Source: Frankia alni ACN14a (GTDB lineage: Bacteria; Actinomycetota; Actinomycetes; Frankiales; Frankiaceae). From it: a DNA stretch of 64,000 bases. The translations under genes were made by a program, and so were the position numbers. The notes under the pieces are model-generated. The model made no database searches. It was given only the letters and a program-made list of their open reading frames with translations, and had not been told where the DNA came from. Positions 1-10,868 of this stretch are shown in pieces. Positions within the stretch are counted from its first letter, which is position 1; every line of letters begins with the position of its first letter. The stretch lies in contig NC_008278.1 in assembly GCF_000058485.1 (NCBI RefSeq), positions 5,140,962-5,204,961 on the forward strand, given 5' to 3'.

Positions 1-1
1 C

Positions 2-1876
<1,875 letters not shown>

Positions 1877-1885
1877 CGCGTCCGG

Positions 1886-3199
1886 TCAGGCGCTGCCGCT
1901 GCCCGCCGCCGCGCCGGAGACGGCGGCCGCGTCGGACTCGACCTCCTCGTCGGCGAACTCGTTGTCACGGAACTCGCCGTCCCGCCGCAGGCCCGCGTCC
2001 GTGGTGGCGCCGCGGGCGGGGGCGTCGCTCGTGGTGGTGTGGTGCGGGCGGGTGCCGGCGGCGGCCTCGGCCTGCTCGGCCTGGCGGGCCGCCATCGCCG
2101 CGCCCTGCGCGGCCAGCATCATCGACACCGGCTTGCCGCGCTCGGCCCGCAGCCGGTTGCGGCGGTTGAAGAACGGCCGACCGACCGCGGTGAGCACGAT
2201 GCCGACCGCCGCGTAGACGCCGATCACCGTCGCGCCGCGGCCGATCCCCGGCCCGGCGTCGTAGACGACACCGCGCAGCACGTCGAGCACACCGGTGCCG
2301 AACACGTACGGGTGCAGCCACTTGAAGGGCTCCGGCACGAACGCGGCCGGGAACGCCCCGCCCGACGACGGGATGTTGAGGAACACGAACAGGATGAGCG
2401 CCGCGCCGGTGACGAACCGGCCGATGAAGTAGGACAGGCCGTTGACGACCAGGCCGACCGCGATCGCCGTCGTCCAGCCGAGCAGCCACAGCGACAGGAA
2501 GTGGCCGTGCACGGCGCCCACCACCGGACCGGCGAACAGCGTGCCGAGCAGCGAGAACACGAACCCGGAGCCGACGATCAGGCCGAGGCGGACGTGGTGC
2601 TTGAGCGTCTGGCCCATCATCCCGATGAACATGCCGACCATGTAGCCGGCGATGGTCCAGACCAGCGCGAGGTAGAAGCCCGAGGTGCCGTAGGAGTCGT
2701 GCTTGGGCAGCGGGGCGAGGTCGTCGACGGCGAGGGTGGTGCCTTCGGCCGCCGCCACCGGGGCGAACGTCTGCTGGACGACCTCGGCGAGCTGGAACTG
2801 GGCGCCGCTGGCGATGAGCAGCCGGGCCGGCTGGTTCGCCGCGCCGGGGGTGAAGGCCGCCGCCAGGTCGCCGTCGCGCACGTCACCGCGGGCGGCGTCG
2901 ACCGAGCCCACCGTCGACACCGACAGCATGCCGTCGCTGGTGCCCGCCAGCCGCTCGGCGAGGGTCGCCGCCGCCGGGCCGGTCCCAACCACCGCGACCT
3001 TGACGTCCTTCGGCGCCGGCTGGTGGAAGGCGTTGATGTAGCACAGGCAGAAGGCGATGACGAAGACCAGCGGCAGCCACAGCTGCAGGCCGATCATCTG
3101 CACCGGCGGCGAGAGCCGGGAGTACTGGCGCCGGAAGCGCATCCACGGGCCGAGCCCGGTCGAGGGCGCCCCGCTGGACGCCGATGTCTCCGCTGTCAT
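1886..3199 (-). CDS. Multi-pass membrane protein, DUF3533/ABC-2-like (437 aa)
   Basis: Predicted integral membrane protein. A transmembrane helix at about residues 38-58 (LWLPLVFVIAFCLCYI) is followed by an extracytoplasmic region of about 110 residues, then five or so hydrophobic segments at about 170-340 and a charged, Ala/Glu-rich cytoplasmic tail. This single helix, outside domain, membrane block arrangement is that of DUF3533/YhgE-like and ABC-2-type permeases. No ATPase is adjacent. The ATG at 3199 has a weak GGGAAAG element upstream. It diverges from the TetR gene at 3390, which makes it the likely target of that repressor. Export of a toxic or amphipathic compound is a reasonable guess; the substrate is unknown. 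Confidence 0.7.
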   Translation of the reverse strand: MTAETSASSGAPSTGLGPWMRFRRQYSRLSPPVQMIGLQLWLPLVFVIAFCLCYINAFHQPAPKDVKVAVVGTGPAAATLAERLAGTSDGMLSVSTVGSVDAARGDVRDGDLAAAFTPGAANQPARLLIASGAQFQLAEVVQQTFAPVAAAEGTTLAVDDLAPLPKHDSYGTSGFYLALVWTIAGYMVGMFIGMMGQTLKHHVRLGLIVGSGFVFSLLGTLFAGPVVGAVHGHFLSLWLLGWTTAIAVGLVVNGLSYFIGRFVTGAALILFVFLNIPSSGGAFPAAFVPEPFKWLHPYVFGTGVLDVLRGVVYDAGPGIGRGATVIGVYAAVGIVLTAVGRPFFNRRNRLRAERGKPVSMMLAAQGAAMAARQAEQAEAAAGTRPHHTTTSDAPARGATTDAGLRRDGEFRDNEFADEEVESDAAAVSGAAAGSGSA

Positions 3200-3377
3200 T
3201 GGTCACTTTCCCGCGCGTGAAAGTCCGATGGGGGTGCAGGACCAGCAGGCCGGCCGCTGTGCCCGGGAGGACGCCGGGGGTCGGTTCGCTGGGGGGAGGT
3301 TCGACGGGTGGTCGCGGTGAAACTTTAGCCCAAATATGAGACTGAGTCCAACATCTGAGTCGAGATGCCAGATCTGG

Positions 3378-3390
3378 TATCCTCGACCCG
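3378..3390 (+). promoter_or_regulatory. Candidate -10 of a leaderless TetR transcript
   Basis: TATCCT at 3378-3383 fits the actinobacterial TANNNT -10 element and ends seven bases before the GTG at 3390, so transcription would begin at or next to the start codon. CTGAGTC occurs twice between 3340 and 3362, one copy inside GACTGAGTC; these may be repressor contacts. No good -35 is visible. Confidence 0.4.
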
Positions 3391-4022
3391 TGGTGAAGAA
3401 CCCCGCGGCAGTCCCCGCCGACGCCGCAACCCCCTCGCGGGGCACCGATCTGCGCAGCAGGACGAGGCGGGCGTTGCAGGCGGAGATCACGGCCGTCGCC
3501 TTCGACCTGTTCGACCGGCAGGGCTTCGAAGCGACGACGATCAACCAGATCGCCGCCGAGGCAGGCCTGTCGCGCAGCAGCTTCTTCCGCTACTTCGCCA
3601 CCAAGGAGGACGTCGTCCTGCTCGGGGTGGAGGAACGCGGCCTGGTCCTGCGCGACGCGCTCGCCGGCCGCCCCGCGGACGAGACGCCGTGGCAGGCGCT
3701 GCGCCAGGCGCTCAACGCGATCATCGGCGTCAACGCCGAGAACCCCGAACGGGCCCTGCGGCTGTCCCGGATGATGGTCGACACGCCGTCGCTCCAGGGC
3801 CGCCAGCTGCAGCGGCAGAACAGCTGGCAGCGGCTGCTGGCCCCCGAGCTCGCCCGGCGCCTCGCCATCGCGCCGACGGACACGGCCGACCCGCGCCCCC
3901 GCGCGCTGGCCTCGGCCGCGCTCGGCTGCTACGACGCCGCCCTGACGGTCTGGCGCGACTCCGACGGGACGGCCGATCTCGCCGCCCTGCTCGACCGGGC
4001 GATGTCCGTCCTGACCGGCTGA
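3390..4022 (+). CDS. TetR-family transcriptional regulator (210 aa)
   Basis: The N-terminal helix-turn-helix covers about residues 25-75, with FDRQGFEATTINQIAAEAGL and the recognition end RSSFFRYFATKEDVV; the rest is a helical ligand-binding domain of usual length. I chose GTG 3390 (GTG 3393 follows directly) rather than an ATG 54 bases upstream because the -10-like TATCCT falls inside the longer version. It is divergent from the membrane protein at 1886-3199, the classical arrangement for a TetR repressor controlling an exporter and itself. The ligand is unknown. Confidence 0.85.
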   Translation: MVKNPAAVPADAATPSRGTDLRSRTRRALQAEITAVAFDLFDRQGFEATTINQIAAEAGLSRSSFFRYFATKEDVVLLGVEERGLVLRDALAGRPADETPWQALRQALNAIIGVNAENPERALRLSRMMVDTPSLQGRQLQRQNSWQRLLAPELARRLAIAPTDTADPRPRALASAALGCYDAALTVWRDSDGTADLAALLDRAMSVLTG

Positions 4023-4033
4023 CCCCGCCCGCC

Positions 4034-4048
4034 GAGCCGACGGGGCTC
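4034..4048. terminator. Small hairpin between convergent genes
   Basis: GAGCC at 4034-4038 pairs with GGCTC at 4044-4048 around a five-base loop in the 24-bp gap between the TetR gene and the FAD monooxygenase. It slightly overlaps the latter's stop and has no U-tract. Confidence 0.3.
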
Positions 4049-5168
4049 AGGCAGGAAGCGCGCCGGGGTCGTAGTCGTGGAGCCAGGACGTCGCACTCTC
4101 GTAGACGCGGGGAAAGACGACGGGCATGATCACGTTACGCATCCGTCGGGCGATCGGTCCGGCGGTCTTGACGTCTCGGTTGCGGGTCGCCTCCTTCGCC
4201 ATCCTGTCGACCCTGGCCCGCCGCTGACGCTCGTAGCCGTCGAGCGCCCGTCCGCCGGCGCCCTCGGCGTGCAGGTGCTGGGCCAGGGCGACGGCGTCCT
4301 CGAGCGCCATCGACGCCCCCTGCCCGGCGCCGACCGGGTGAGCGGCGTCACCGACGAGCACGAGTCGGTCGCCATGGTGGCGCGGCACCCGCGCGAGCAC
4401 GTGGTGCAGCGTGGCGCCGTGGATCTGCCGGGTGGCGCGCAGGATCTCCACCGCCCGCGGCTCGGTGCGGTAGGTGTCGAGGAGGTCGCCGAGGCCGATG
4501 GCGTGCACGTCCGCCGGGCGCGGGCCGCTGACCTGCGCCGACCACCAGACCGACCCGTCCGGAGCGCCCAGATGGAGGAAGACGCCACGGCGAGCGAAGA
4601 TCATGTTGAAGGTGCCGGTGTCGACACGCAGGTCGTCCGCGCGGGAGACGCCGCTGACGCTGAACATCGCACCGTAGACCGGCCGCGGGGCGTGCGGGTC
4701 GAGCACTTCCCGCACGCCGGACCAGATCCCGTCCGCGCCGACGACCAGGTCGACGCCGCCGTCGAGGCAGGCCCGCACGCGGGCGGCGTCGAACGGGCTG
4801 CCGGTCACGATCCGGGCGCCGAGCCGCGCCGCCTCGGCCCGCAGCGCGGCGACCAGGTCGGCCCGCATCAGCGTGACGCTGACCAGGTCGTCCCCGCGGG
4901 CCCGGCCCCGCGCCACCTCGCCGAGCGACCTGCCGGCCGACGACCACATCCGCTGCCACGGCACCGCGAACCCGGCCGCGCGCACCTGGGGCAGGCAGCC
5001 CAGCACGGCCACGGCGCGCAGGCCGTTCGCCGCCAGGCTCACGAACGACCCGACCGGCCCGGCCGGCTCCTCGTGGGCCTCGTGGACCGTCACCTCAGCG
5101 CCGATCCGCCGCAGCGCGATCGCGCTCGCCGCCCCGGCCACTCCCCCGCCGACCACCACGACCCTCAT
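4047..5168 (-). CDS. FAD-dependent aromatic-type monooxygenase (373 aa)
   Basis: Class A flavoprotein monooxygenase of the UbiH/p-hydroxybenzoate hydroxylase type. MRVVVVGGGVAGAASAIAL forms the N-terminal dinucleotide-binding fold, DLVVGADGIWSGVR is the central DG motif, and LVLVGDAAHPVGAGQGASMA is the second FAD-binding GD motif. I start at ATG 5168, preceded by GGGAGGGGC; a start 87 bases upstream would cross the operator palindrome. It is divergent from the TetR gene at 5270, with that palindrome between them, so induction by its own substrate or a related compound is likely. The substrate is not predictable; detoxifying hydroxylation of an aromatic or antibiotic would fit the context. Confidence 0.88.
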   Translation of the reverse strand: MRVVVVGGGVAGAASAIALRRIGAEVTVHEAHEEPAGPVGSFVSLAANGLRAVAVLGCLPQVRAAGFAVPWQRMWSSAGRSLGEVARGRARGDDLVSVTLMRADLVAALRAEAARLGARIVTGSPFDAARVRACLDGGVDLVVGADGIWSGVREVLDPHAPRPVYGAMFSVSGVSRADDLRVDTGTFNMIFARRGVFLHLGAPDGSVWWSAQVSGPRPADVHAIGLGDLLDTYRTEPRAVEILRATRQIHGATLHHVLARVPRHHGDRLVLVGDAAHPVGAGQGASMALEDAVALAQHLHAEGAGGRALDGYERQRRARVDRMAKEATRNRDVKTAGPIARRMRNVIMPVVFPRVYESATSWLHDYDPGALPA

Positions 5169-5192
5169 GCCGCCCCTCCCACTGAATCGAGT

Positions 5193-5216
5193 TTCACCGA
5201 ATAGAAATTCGGTGAA
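5193..5216. promoter_or_regulatory. Perfect inverted repeat, TetR-type operator
   Basis: TTCACCGAAT (5193-5202) and its exact complement ATTCGGTGAA (5207-5216) flank a four-base spacer AGAA. The site lies between the divergent FAD monooxygenase and TetR genes, 25 bases from one start and 53 from the other. Length and symmetry fit a TetR dimer site controlling both. Confidence 0.8.
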
Positions 5217-5269
5217 CTGGCGCTCAGTATGATCAGGCGCGAACGGGAACGTCAAACGAGGAGGTCGCG

Positions 5270-5896
5270 GTGGGCGTGCGCAGGGCGAGGGCGGCCGAGA
5301 CCGAGCTCGCGCTCAAGGAGGCGGCGCGTCGGCTGTTCGTGGAGCGCGGCTACCTCAACACGAAGATCAGCGACATCACGGCCGCGGCCGGGCGCGCCAC
5401 CGGCTCGTTCTACGACCACTTCGCCGGCAAGGAAGAGCTGCTCGCGGCGCTGCTGGCGGACCTGCGCGGAGCGGCGTCCGCGGAGATGCGGCGCTCGGAA
5501 CACCCCCGCGACCATGACCTGACCGACCGGGACCAGCTCCACGACCATCTCGCCGTGGCCTGGCGGGTCATGCGGGAGAACCTGCCGGTCGTCGTCGCGC
5601 TGCACGAGGCGTCGTTGACCGGCGGGCACGCCCCGGACCAGGCCTGGCGCAGCCTCGTCACCGAGACGGACATGCTGCGCGACCATCTGGAGTACCTGCG
5701 CGAGAGCGGGCACGAGCTACCCGGCGATCCCATCCTGCTCGCCGCGGCGATGGGCGGCCTGCTGTCCACGCTGGCGCTCGCCCTGCTGCGCTCGCCGACC
5801 CCGGCTTACTCCGACGCCGAGGTGCTGGACACCCTGACGACCCTGCTGCTCAACGGCCTACGCGGCGCGCCGACCGATCCGCCGTCGGACGCCTGA
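5270..5896 (+). CDS. TetR-family transcriptional regulator (208 aa)
   Basis: The DNA-binding domain covers about residues 8-55: LFVERGYLNTKISDITAAAG followed by RATGSFYDHFAGKEELL. The C-terminal 140 residues are helical and ligand-binding in type. GTG 5270 is supported by GAGGAGG at 5259-5265. The gene points away from the FAD monooxygenase across the palindrome at 5193-5216, so it very probably represses the monooxygenase and itself. It is followed by a large inverted repeat at 5928-5979. Confidence 0.9.
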   Translation: MGVRRARAAETELALKEAARRLFVERGYLNTKISDITAAAGRATGSFYDHFAGKEELLAALLADLRGAASAEMRRSEHPRDHDLTDRDQLHDHLAVAWRVMRENLPVVVALHEASLTGGHAPDQAWRSLVTETDMLRDHLEYLRESGHELPGDPILLAAAMGGLLSTLALALLRSPTPAYSDAEVLDTLTTLLLNGLRGAPTDPPSDA

Positions 5897-5927
5897 CCGA
5901 CGCCGGCCCGCCTGCGCGGGAGGCGGT

Positions 5928-5979
5928 TGCGGTGCGTTGTGCACCGTCCGCAGGCTCAGACCGCGCACAACGCACCGCA
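5928..5979. terminator. 15-bp perfect inverted repeat between convergent genes
   Basis: TGCGGTGCGTTGTGC (5928-5942) is exactly complementary to 5965-5979, with a 22-base loop. It lies in the gap between the TetR gene ending at 5896 and the DUF427 gene ending at 6008. A bidirectional terminator is the simplest reading; there is no U-run. A mobile-element relic or protein-binding site is possible. Confidence 0.6.
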
Positions 5980-6007
5980 CGGCGCGGTCCGCCCCGCGCG
6001 GAGCTGG

Positions 6008-6745
6008 TCAGGGGTGCGTGGGCACGCCGTCGACGGACACCGTCACGCGCTCGTCGTAGAAGCAGACCAGGCCGGTGATCCGGGCGCTCTCCGGCAGCGG
6101 GGTGCGGTAGGTCCACACGACGTCGTCATGGCGCCGGCCGTCGACCTCCACCGAGAAGTACTCGGCGCTGCCCTTGTACGGGCAGTGCGTGCGGGTGTCC
6201 GAGGGACGCAGCAGCTCCTGGCGGACGTCGACCAGGGGCAGGTAGTAGCGCGGCACCAGGCCGGTCTCGAACAGGACGACCGGACGGTGGGACTCGGCGA
6301 CGACCACCCCGTCGATCTCGACCCGGACGTGCCGGGAGCTGGGCAGCGCGTCGATGCGGGTGTAGGGGCTGCGCGGATGGACGTAGACGGGCTCGTCCTC
6401 CTCCAACCAGCGGTCCATCGCCTCCCAGTCGAGGCGGACCAGGTCCCGCAGTCCCTCCAGTGGGGACTGCGGGTACGCCCAGGCCGCCGCCGGCGCGGTC
6501 CGCCCCTCGACGACCACGTCGTAGTAGACGGCCTCGCCGCGGCTCGGGGAGTGCTCCGTGCGGGCGGTGGGGACCAGCTCGGCGACGACGTCGGCCCGCG
6601 GCAGGTAGTAGGCGGGATAGTGCGGGTTCTCCCAGACCAGCGCCGGGCTGGTGGTGTCGACGACCAGCCGCCCGGCGAGGTAGGCCCGGACCCGCTTGCG
6701 CCCCTGCTCCAGCCGGACCCGGCCCCGCGCCTGCTGCGTCGTCAT
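6008..6745 (-). CDS. Double DUF427-domain protein (245 aa)
   Basis: Contains two copies of the DUF427 fold. The first half has VWENPHYPAYYLPRADV and the second LFETGLVPRYYLPLVDV followed by SDTRTHCPYKGSAEYFSVEV, the usual family signature. No enzyme activity is established for DUF427. ATG 6745 is preceded by GGGAGG, and its ATG overlaps the stop of the upstream SpoIIE phosphatase gene (ATGA at 6745-6742), so the two are translationally coupled. This coupling is the main clue to a shared role in signalling or stress. Confidence 0.88.
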   Translation of the reverse strand: MTTQQARGRVRLEQGRKRVRAYLAGRLVVDTTSPALVWENPHYPAYYLPRADVVAELVPTARTEHSPSRGEAVYYDVVVEGRTAPAAAWAYPQSPLEGLRDLVRLDWEAMDRWLEEDEPVYVHPRSPYTRIDALPSSRHVRVEIDGVVVAESHRPVVLFETGLVPRYYLPLVDVRQELLRPSDTRTHCPYKGSAEYFSVEVDGRRHDDVVWTYRTPLPESARITGLVCFYDERVTVSVDGVPTHP

Positions 6746-8169
6746 CGGACAGCCTCCCGTCTGTTCGGCGCTCCCGCGCCGGCCCCCGGCGAGCCCGTCG
6801 CCGCCGCGGCTCCGGGCGTCATCGGCGCCGTTGAGGAGCAACCGGCGACGGGTCGGGAGCCTTCCCGCGCCCCGGTCGGCGCCCGCCAGGGCGCGCCGGC
6901 GCCGTGAACGGCGGCCTCCCGGGCGGGCTGGTCCGCGGCCGGGGTCGTGGCCCGTGTGGGCGGGGCGAACTCGGCGGCCAGCAGGGCGACGTCGTCGCTC
7001 AGCGTCGCCTCGGTCCAGCGCCCCAGGGCCGCGACGAGGTCGGCCAGTCCCGCGTCGAGCCGGCGCGCCGGCCCGAGGGCGGCCTGGGCGGCGGGCAGCA
7101 CCGGGAAGAACTCCCGGGTGTGGGGACGGCGGGCCTCGGCCAGGCCGTCGGTGTAGAACAGGATCCGGTCGCCCGCGACGAGGTGGCTGCGCACGACGGT
7201 GGTGCCGGTCGCGCCGAGGCCGAGCGGGGTGCGTCGGCCGGTGGCGGCGAGCAGCCGGGGCGCGCCCCGGCGCAGCAGCACCGGGTCGGGATGGCCCGCG
7301 TTGACCAGCTCCAGGCGGACGCCGTCGATCTGCGCGAACACGGCGGTGACGAAGTCCTCCGGCCCGCCCGAGCGGACCACCTCGGCGTCGAGGGCGGCCA
7401 CGATCTCCTCCGGGTCGGCCAGGTGACGGGCGAGGACCCGGAAGGTGGCCGTCACCCGGCTGGCGAGCCGGACGGCGTCGAGGCCCTTGCCCCGGGCGTC
7501 ACCGACGAGGATCCGCACCCCCCAGCGGGTCTGCGTCACCTCGTAGAGGTCCCCGCCCACTCGGGCCTGCGCGGCGGCGCTGTCGTAGTTCACGGCCAGG
7601 CGCAGATCGCCCAGGCGGGCGGGGACGACGCCGAGGATGGCCCGCTGCGCCACGTCGGCGACCCGGGTGACGTCGCGCAGCCGCACCTCGCGCCGCTGCC
7701 GGTCCCGGCTGGCGGCGACCGCGATGGCGCCGCCCGTCGCGATCACCGCCAGCCGGATGATCTGGGCGACGAGGCTGTCGTGGCCGACCCCGGTGTAGTA
7801 GCCCAGCGGAATGGCCTGCAGCGCGCCGAACACCAGCGCCGCGCCGGCGTAGGCGGCGGTCACCCGCGGCCCGGTCAGCGCCGCGGCGAGCAGCGGGCTG
7901 ATCACCAGACTGGTGATGATCACATAGCGCCGGTCGCCGGTGAGGTCCATGACGACCACGGCGAGCAGGACGACCAGGGGGATGAGCGACCGCCCCCAGC
8001 TCGCCTCGGACGCGGGCAGCGGCCGCCGCACGGCGCCACGACGGTTCACTGACTTTCGGTCACGAATCACTACGACGAGTATGCGCGCCTGCGCCGCGGC
8101 GAGCACGCCCGAACAAGGGCGAGGTTGCGCCAAGTGACACGTCGACGGACGAAAATCCGCAATGGTCAT
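6742..8169 (-). CDS. Membrane PP2C/SpoIIE-type serine phosphatase (475 aa)
   Basis: Three or four hydrophobic segments at about residues 60-155 precede a SpoIIE/RsbU-like PP2C domain at about 185-400. Visible motifs are ARVGGDLYEV, VGDARGKGLDAV, NAGHPDPVLL, ILFYTDGLAEAR and LSDDVALLAAEF, which supply the metal-binding aspartates. The probable substrate is a phosphorylated anti-sigma-factor antagonist, acting from the inner membrane face. No sensor domain is seen beyond the membrane part. The C-terminal 70 residues are Ala/Pro/Gly-rich. The start is uncertain: ATG 8169 has only a weak ribosome site, and a GTG about 100 bases downstream is possible. A close paralogue lies at 38889. Confidence 0.85.
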   Translation of the reverse strand: MTIADFRPSTCHLAQPRPCSGVLAAAQARILVVVIRDRKSVNRRGAVRRPLPASEASWGRSLIPLVVLLAVVVMDLTGDRRYVIITSLVISPLLAAALTGPRVTAAYAGAALVFGALQAIPLGYYTGVGHDSLVAQIIRLAVIATGGAIAVAASRDRQRREVRLRDVTRVADVAQRAILGVVPARLGDLRLAVNYDSAAAQARVGGDLYEVTQTRWGVRILVGDARGKGLDAVRLASRVTATFRVLARHLADPEEIVAALDAEVVRSGGPEDFVTAVFAQIDGVRLELVNAGHPDPVLLRRGAPRLLAATGRRTPLGLGATGTTVVRSHLVAGDRILFYTDGLAEARRPHTREFFPVLPAAQAALGPARRLDAGLADLVAALGRWTEATLSDDVALLAAEFAPPTRATTPAADQPAREAAVHGAGAPWRAPTGAREGSRPVAGCSSTAPMTPGAAAATGSPGAGAGAPNRREAVR

Positions 8170-8302
8170 CGGCCCCCGGATGCGCGAGTCTGGCGGGACG
8201 GTAGCCGGCGTGGCGCCGGGCTGTCGGCGTCACCGCACGTCGGGGCCCAGCGACTTCCGCCCGAGCGATCAGCGCCTCGACCGTCCCCTGGAGGGCACCA
8301 CC

Positions 8303-9406
8303 ATGCAGATCACCGCCGCCGTCGCGCACGCCAGTGGTGGCCCGCTGGGGATCGAGACGCTGGAGCTGGACGACCCCCGCCCGGACGAGATCCTGGTCCG
8401 GCTGGACGCGACCGGGTTGTGCCACACCGACCTCGCGATCCTGGACCAGGTGCCGCTGCGCTGGCCGGCCGTGCTGGGCCATGAGGGGGCCGGCGTCGTG
8501 GTGCGGGTAGGCGCGTCCGTGCGGGCTCTGGCGCCCGGCGACCACGTCGTTCTGGTCGCCGCCTCCTGCGGGGACTGCGCGAGCTGCCGAGGCGGCCAGC
8601 CGTCCTACTGCCTGTGCTACCAGAGCCTCAACCTGGGCGGCGGGCGTCGACCGGACGGATCCTGGACCCATCGCCAGCACGGCAGGCCCGCCTTCGGCAG
8701 CTTCTTCGGCCAGTCCTCGTTCGCGACGTACGCGCTGGCCACCGAGCGCAACGCGGTCCGCGTCGACGCCGACCTTCCCCTTCAGCTGATGGCCACGCTC
8801 GGCTGCGGGGTCCTCACCGGAGCGGGCGCGGTCCTGAACACGCTGCGGGTCCGGCCGGCGTCGAGCGTGGCGGTGTTCGGGGCCGGGGCCGTGGGGCTGG
8901 CGGCCGTCATGGCGGCGCGCATCGCGGGCTGCGCGTCGATCACGGCCGTCGACACCCGGCCGCAGCGGCTGCGCCTGGCCGCCGAGCTCGGCGCGGACCG
9001 GACCATCGACGCCGGCGACACCGACGCCGTCGCCGTCCTCGAGAAGTCCGGCGGTGTGGACTACGCCGTCGAGGCCGCCGGCCACGTCGCCGTCATGCAG
9101 CAGGCCGTCGCCGCACTGGCCCCGGGCGGTGAGGCGGCGCTCGTCGGCGTGACCCTCGGCCAGTCGGTCCGCCTCGATCCGACCCTGCTGCAAAGCCGCG
9201 GGCTGACGGTCCGTGGCACGCTGGCGGCCGGTCGGGGGTCGCCCGCGGACCTCGTCGGGCGGCTCGCCGGCCACTGGCGCGAGGGCCGGCTGCCGATCGA
9301 ACGGCTCGTGACGGTCTTCGACTTCGCCGATATCGGCACCGTCGTCGAGCGGGCGCGGGCGGGCAGCGTCCTCAAGGCGGTGCTGCGCATGCCGCACCTC
9401 GAGTGA
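8303..9406 (+). CDS. Zinc-dependent alcohol dehydrogenase, MDR family (367 aa)
   Basis: NAD(P)-dependent oxidation of an alcohol, probably aryl or allylic. GLCHTDLAI and GHEGAGVV supply catalytic zinc ligands; CGDCASCRGGQPSYC carries the four structural zinc cysteines; GAGAVGLAAVMAARIAG is the Rossmann motif. Overall it resembles aryl-alcohol dehydrogenases such as XylB. ATG 8303 is preceded by GGAGGG. The aldehyde dehydrogenase begins 49 bases downstream on the same strand, giving a two-step alcohol to acid route. The substrate is not determinable. Confidence 0.9.
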   Translation: MQITAAVAHASGGPLGIETLELDDPRPDEILVRLDATGLCHTDLAILDQVPLRWPAVLGHEGAGVVVRVGASVRALAPGDHVVLVAASCGDCASCRGGQPSYCLCYQSLNLGGGRRPDGSWTHRQHGRPAFGSFFGQSSFATYALATERNAVRVDADLPLQLMATLGCGVLTGAGAVLNTLRVRPASSVAVFGAGAVGLAAVMAARIAGCASITAVDTRPQRLRLAAELGADRTIDAGDTDAVAVLEKSGGVDYAVEAAGHVAVMQQAVAALAPGGEAALVGVTLGQSVRLDPTLLQSRGLTVRGTLAAGRGSPADLVGRLAGHWREGRLPIERLVTVFDFADIGTVVERARAGSVLKAVLRMPHLE

Positions 9407-9455
9407 CGGTCCCTCGTACCGGTTCCGGAGCAGAGAGCCCCCGATGAGGAGAGCC

Positions 9456-10868
9456 ATGACCACTGAGACCGAGAAGACGCCTGACATCACCGACCGCACC
9501 GACCGCACCGACCTCAGCGACCTCAGCGACCTCAGCGGGATTTTCGAGGCGCAGCGCCGGCATCGCTGGGTCACGAAGACGTCGACCGTCGAGGAACGCA
9601 CCGGGCATCTCACCCGCCTGCGGGCGGCGATCACCGAACATCTCGACGAGATCCGGGCCGCGCTGCACGCCGACCTGCTGCGCCCCCCGCGCCCCCGGGT
9701 CCCGACCGAGGTGGCGGCGGTGCTCGCCGACATCGACGACGCCGTCGCCCACCTCGCCTCGTGGACGGCACCGACCCCGCTGACCCCACCGCCGTACCTC
9801 GGCGAAGGGGCCGCGGAGTTCGTGCAGTACGAGGCCCGCGGGGTCTGCCTGCTGTTCGCGCCGTGGAACTTTCCGTTCGGCCTGCTGTTCCAGCCCCTGG
9901 TGCCGATCATCGCCGCCGGCAACACCGCCATCGTCAAGCCGAACGAGCTCGCCCCGGCCACCTCCGCCATCAGCGCGCGGATCATCCGGGAGGTCTTCTC
10001 CCCCGAGCACGTCGCCGTGTTCACCGGCGGGGTCGAGCTGGCGAACGCACTGCTGGAGCTGCCCGTCGACCACATCTTCTTCACCGGCAGCCCCGCGGTC
10101 GGGCGGGTGGTGATGGCCGGCGCCGCCCGCCATCTCGCCTCGGTCACCCTCGAACTTGGCGGGAAGTGCCCGGCGATCGTCGACGGAACCACCGACGTCG
10201 CGACGGCCGCCGTCCAGATCGCCCAGGCCAAGCACAGCAACGCCGGGCAGATCTGCCTGTCGCCGGACCACCTGTGGGTGCGCCCGGAGGTCCGCGACGA
10301 GTTCCTGGAGCATTACCAGCGGTGGGTCGAGAAGAACCTCTACCGCGAGGGCGGCCTCGTGCCCGAGGCCCTGGGTCGGATCGTGAACCAGCGCAACGTG
10401 GACCGGCTGACCGGCTACCTCGACGACGCGGTCACCCGGGGCGCAACGCTGGTCGGCGGCGGGACGCCCGATCCCGCCGGGACCGTCCTGCCGCCCGCGG
10501 TCCTGCTCGACGTGACCCCCGACATGAAGATCATGGGCGAGGAGATCTTCGGGCCGATCCTGCCCGTGCTGACCTTCACCGACCCGGCCCAGGTCGTCGA
10601 GCACGTCCGCGCCGGCGGCAAGCCGCTGGCGATGTACGTCTACAGCAATGACCGAGCCCTGGTCGACGCGGTGCTCGCCGGCACGTCCTCCGGCGGGGTC
10701 ACCGTCAACGGCTGGGCGCTGCACTTCGTCGACAGCCAGCTCCCCTTCGGCGGCGTCGGCACCAGCGGGATGGGCCGCTACCACGGCGTACACGGCTTCC
10801 GGGAGCTGTCCCATGCCCGCTCGGTCTTCGTCGCCGTCGGCGAGCCCGCGCCGCCGCCGACGGCATGA
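9456..10868 (+). CDS. Aldehyde dehydrogenase, coniferyl-aldehyde type (470 aa)
   Basis: NAD(P)-dependent oxidation of aldehyde to acid, completing the step begun by the upstream alcohol dehydrogenase. Motifs are LLFAPWNFPFGLLFQP for substrate and cofactor entry, VTLELGGKCP with the general-base Glu, and NAGQICLSPD with the nucleophilic Cys. Length and absence of an N-terminal extension fit class-3/CalB-like enzymes. ATG 9456 has GAGGAG at 9446-9451; ATG 9444 is an in-frame alternative. The first 25 residues hold an acidic DRTDRTDLSDLSDLS run from a short DNA repeat. Confidence 0.9.
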   Translation: MTTETEKTPDITDRTDRTDLSDLSDLSGIFEAQRRHRWVTKTSTVEERTGHLTRLRAAITEHLDEIRAALHADLLRPPRPRVPTEVAAVLADIDDAVAHLASWTAPTPLTPPPYLGEGAAEFVQYEARGVCLLFAPWNFPFGLLFQPLVPIIAAGNTAIVKPNELAPATSAISARIIREVFSPEHVAVFTGGVELANALLELPVDHIFFTGSPAVGRVVMAGAARHLASVTLELGGKCPAIVDGTTDVATAAVQIAQAKHSNAGQICLSPDHLWVRPEVRDEFLEHYQRWVEKNLYREGGLVPEALGRIVNQRNVDRLTGYLDDAVTRGATLVGGGTPDPAGTVLPPAVLLDVTPDMKIMGEEIFGPILPVLTFTDPAQVVEHVRAGGKPLAMYVYSNDRALVDAVLAGTSSGGVTVNGWALHFVDSQLPFGGVGTSGMGRYHGVHGFRELSHARSVFVAVGEPAPPPTA

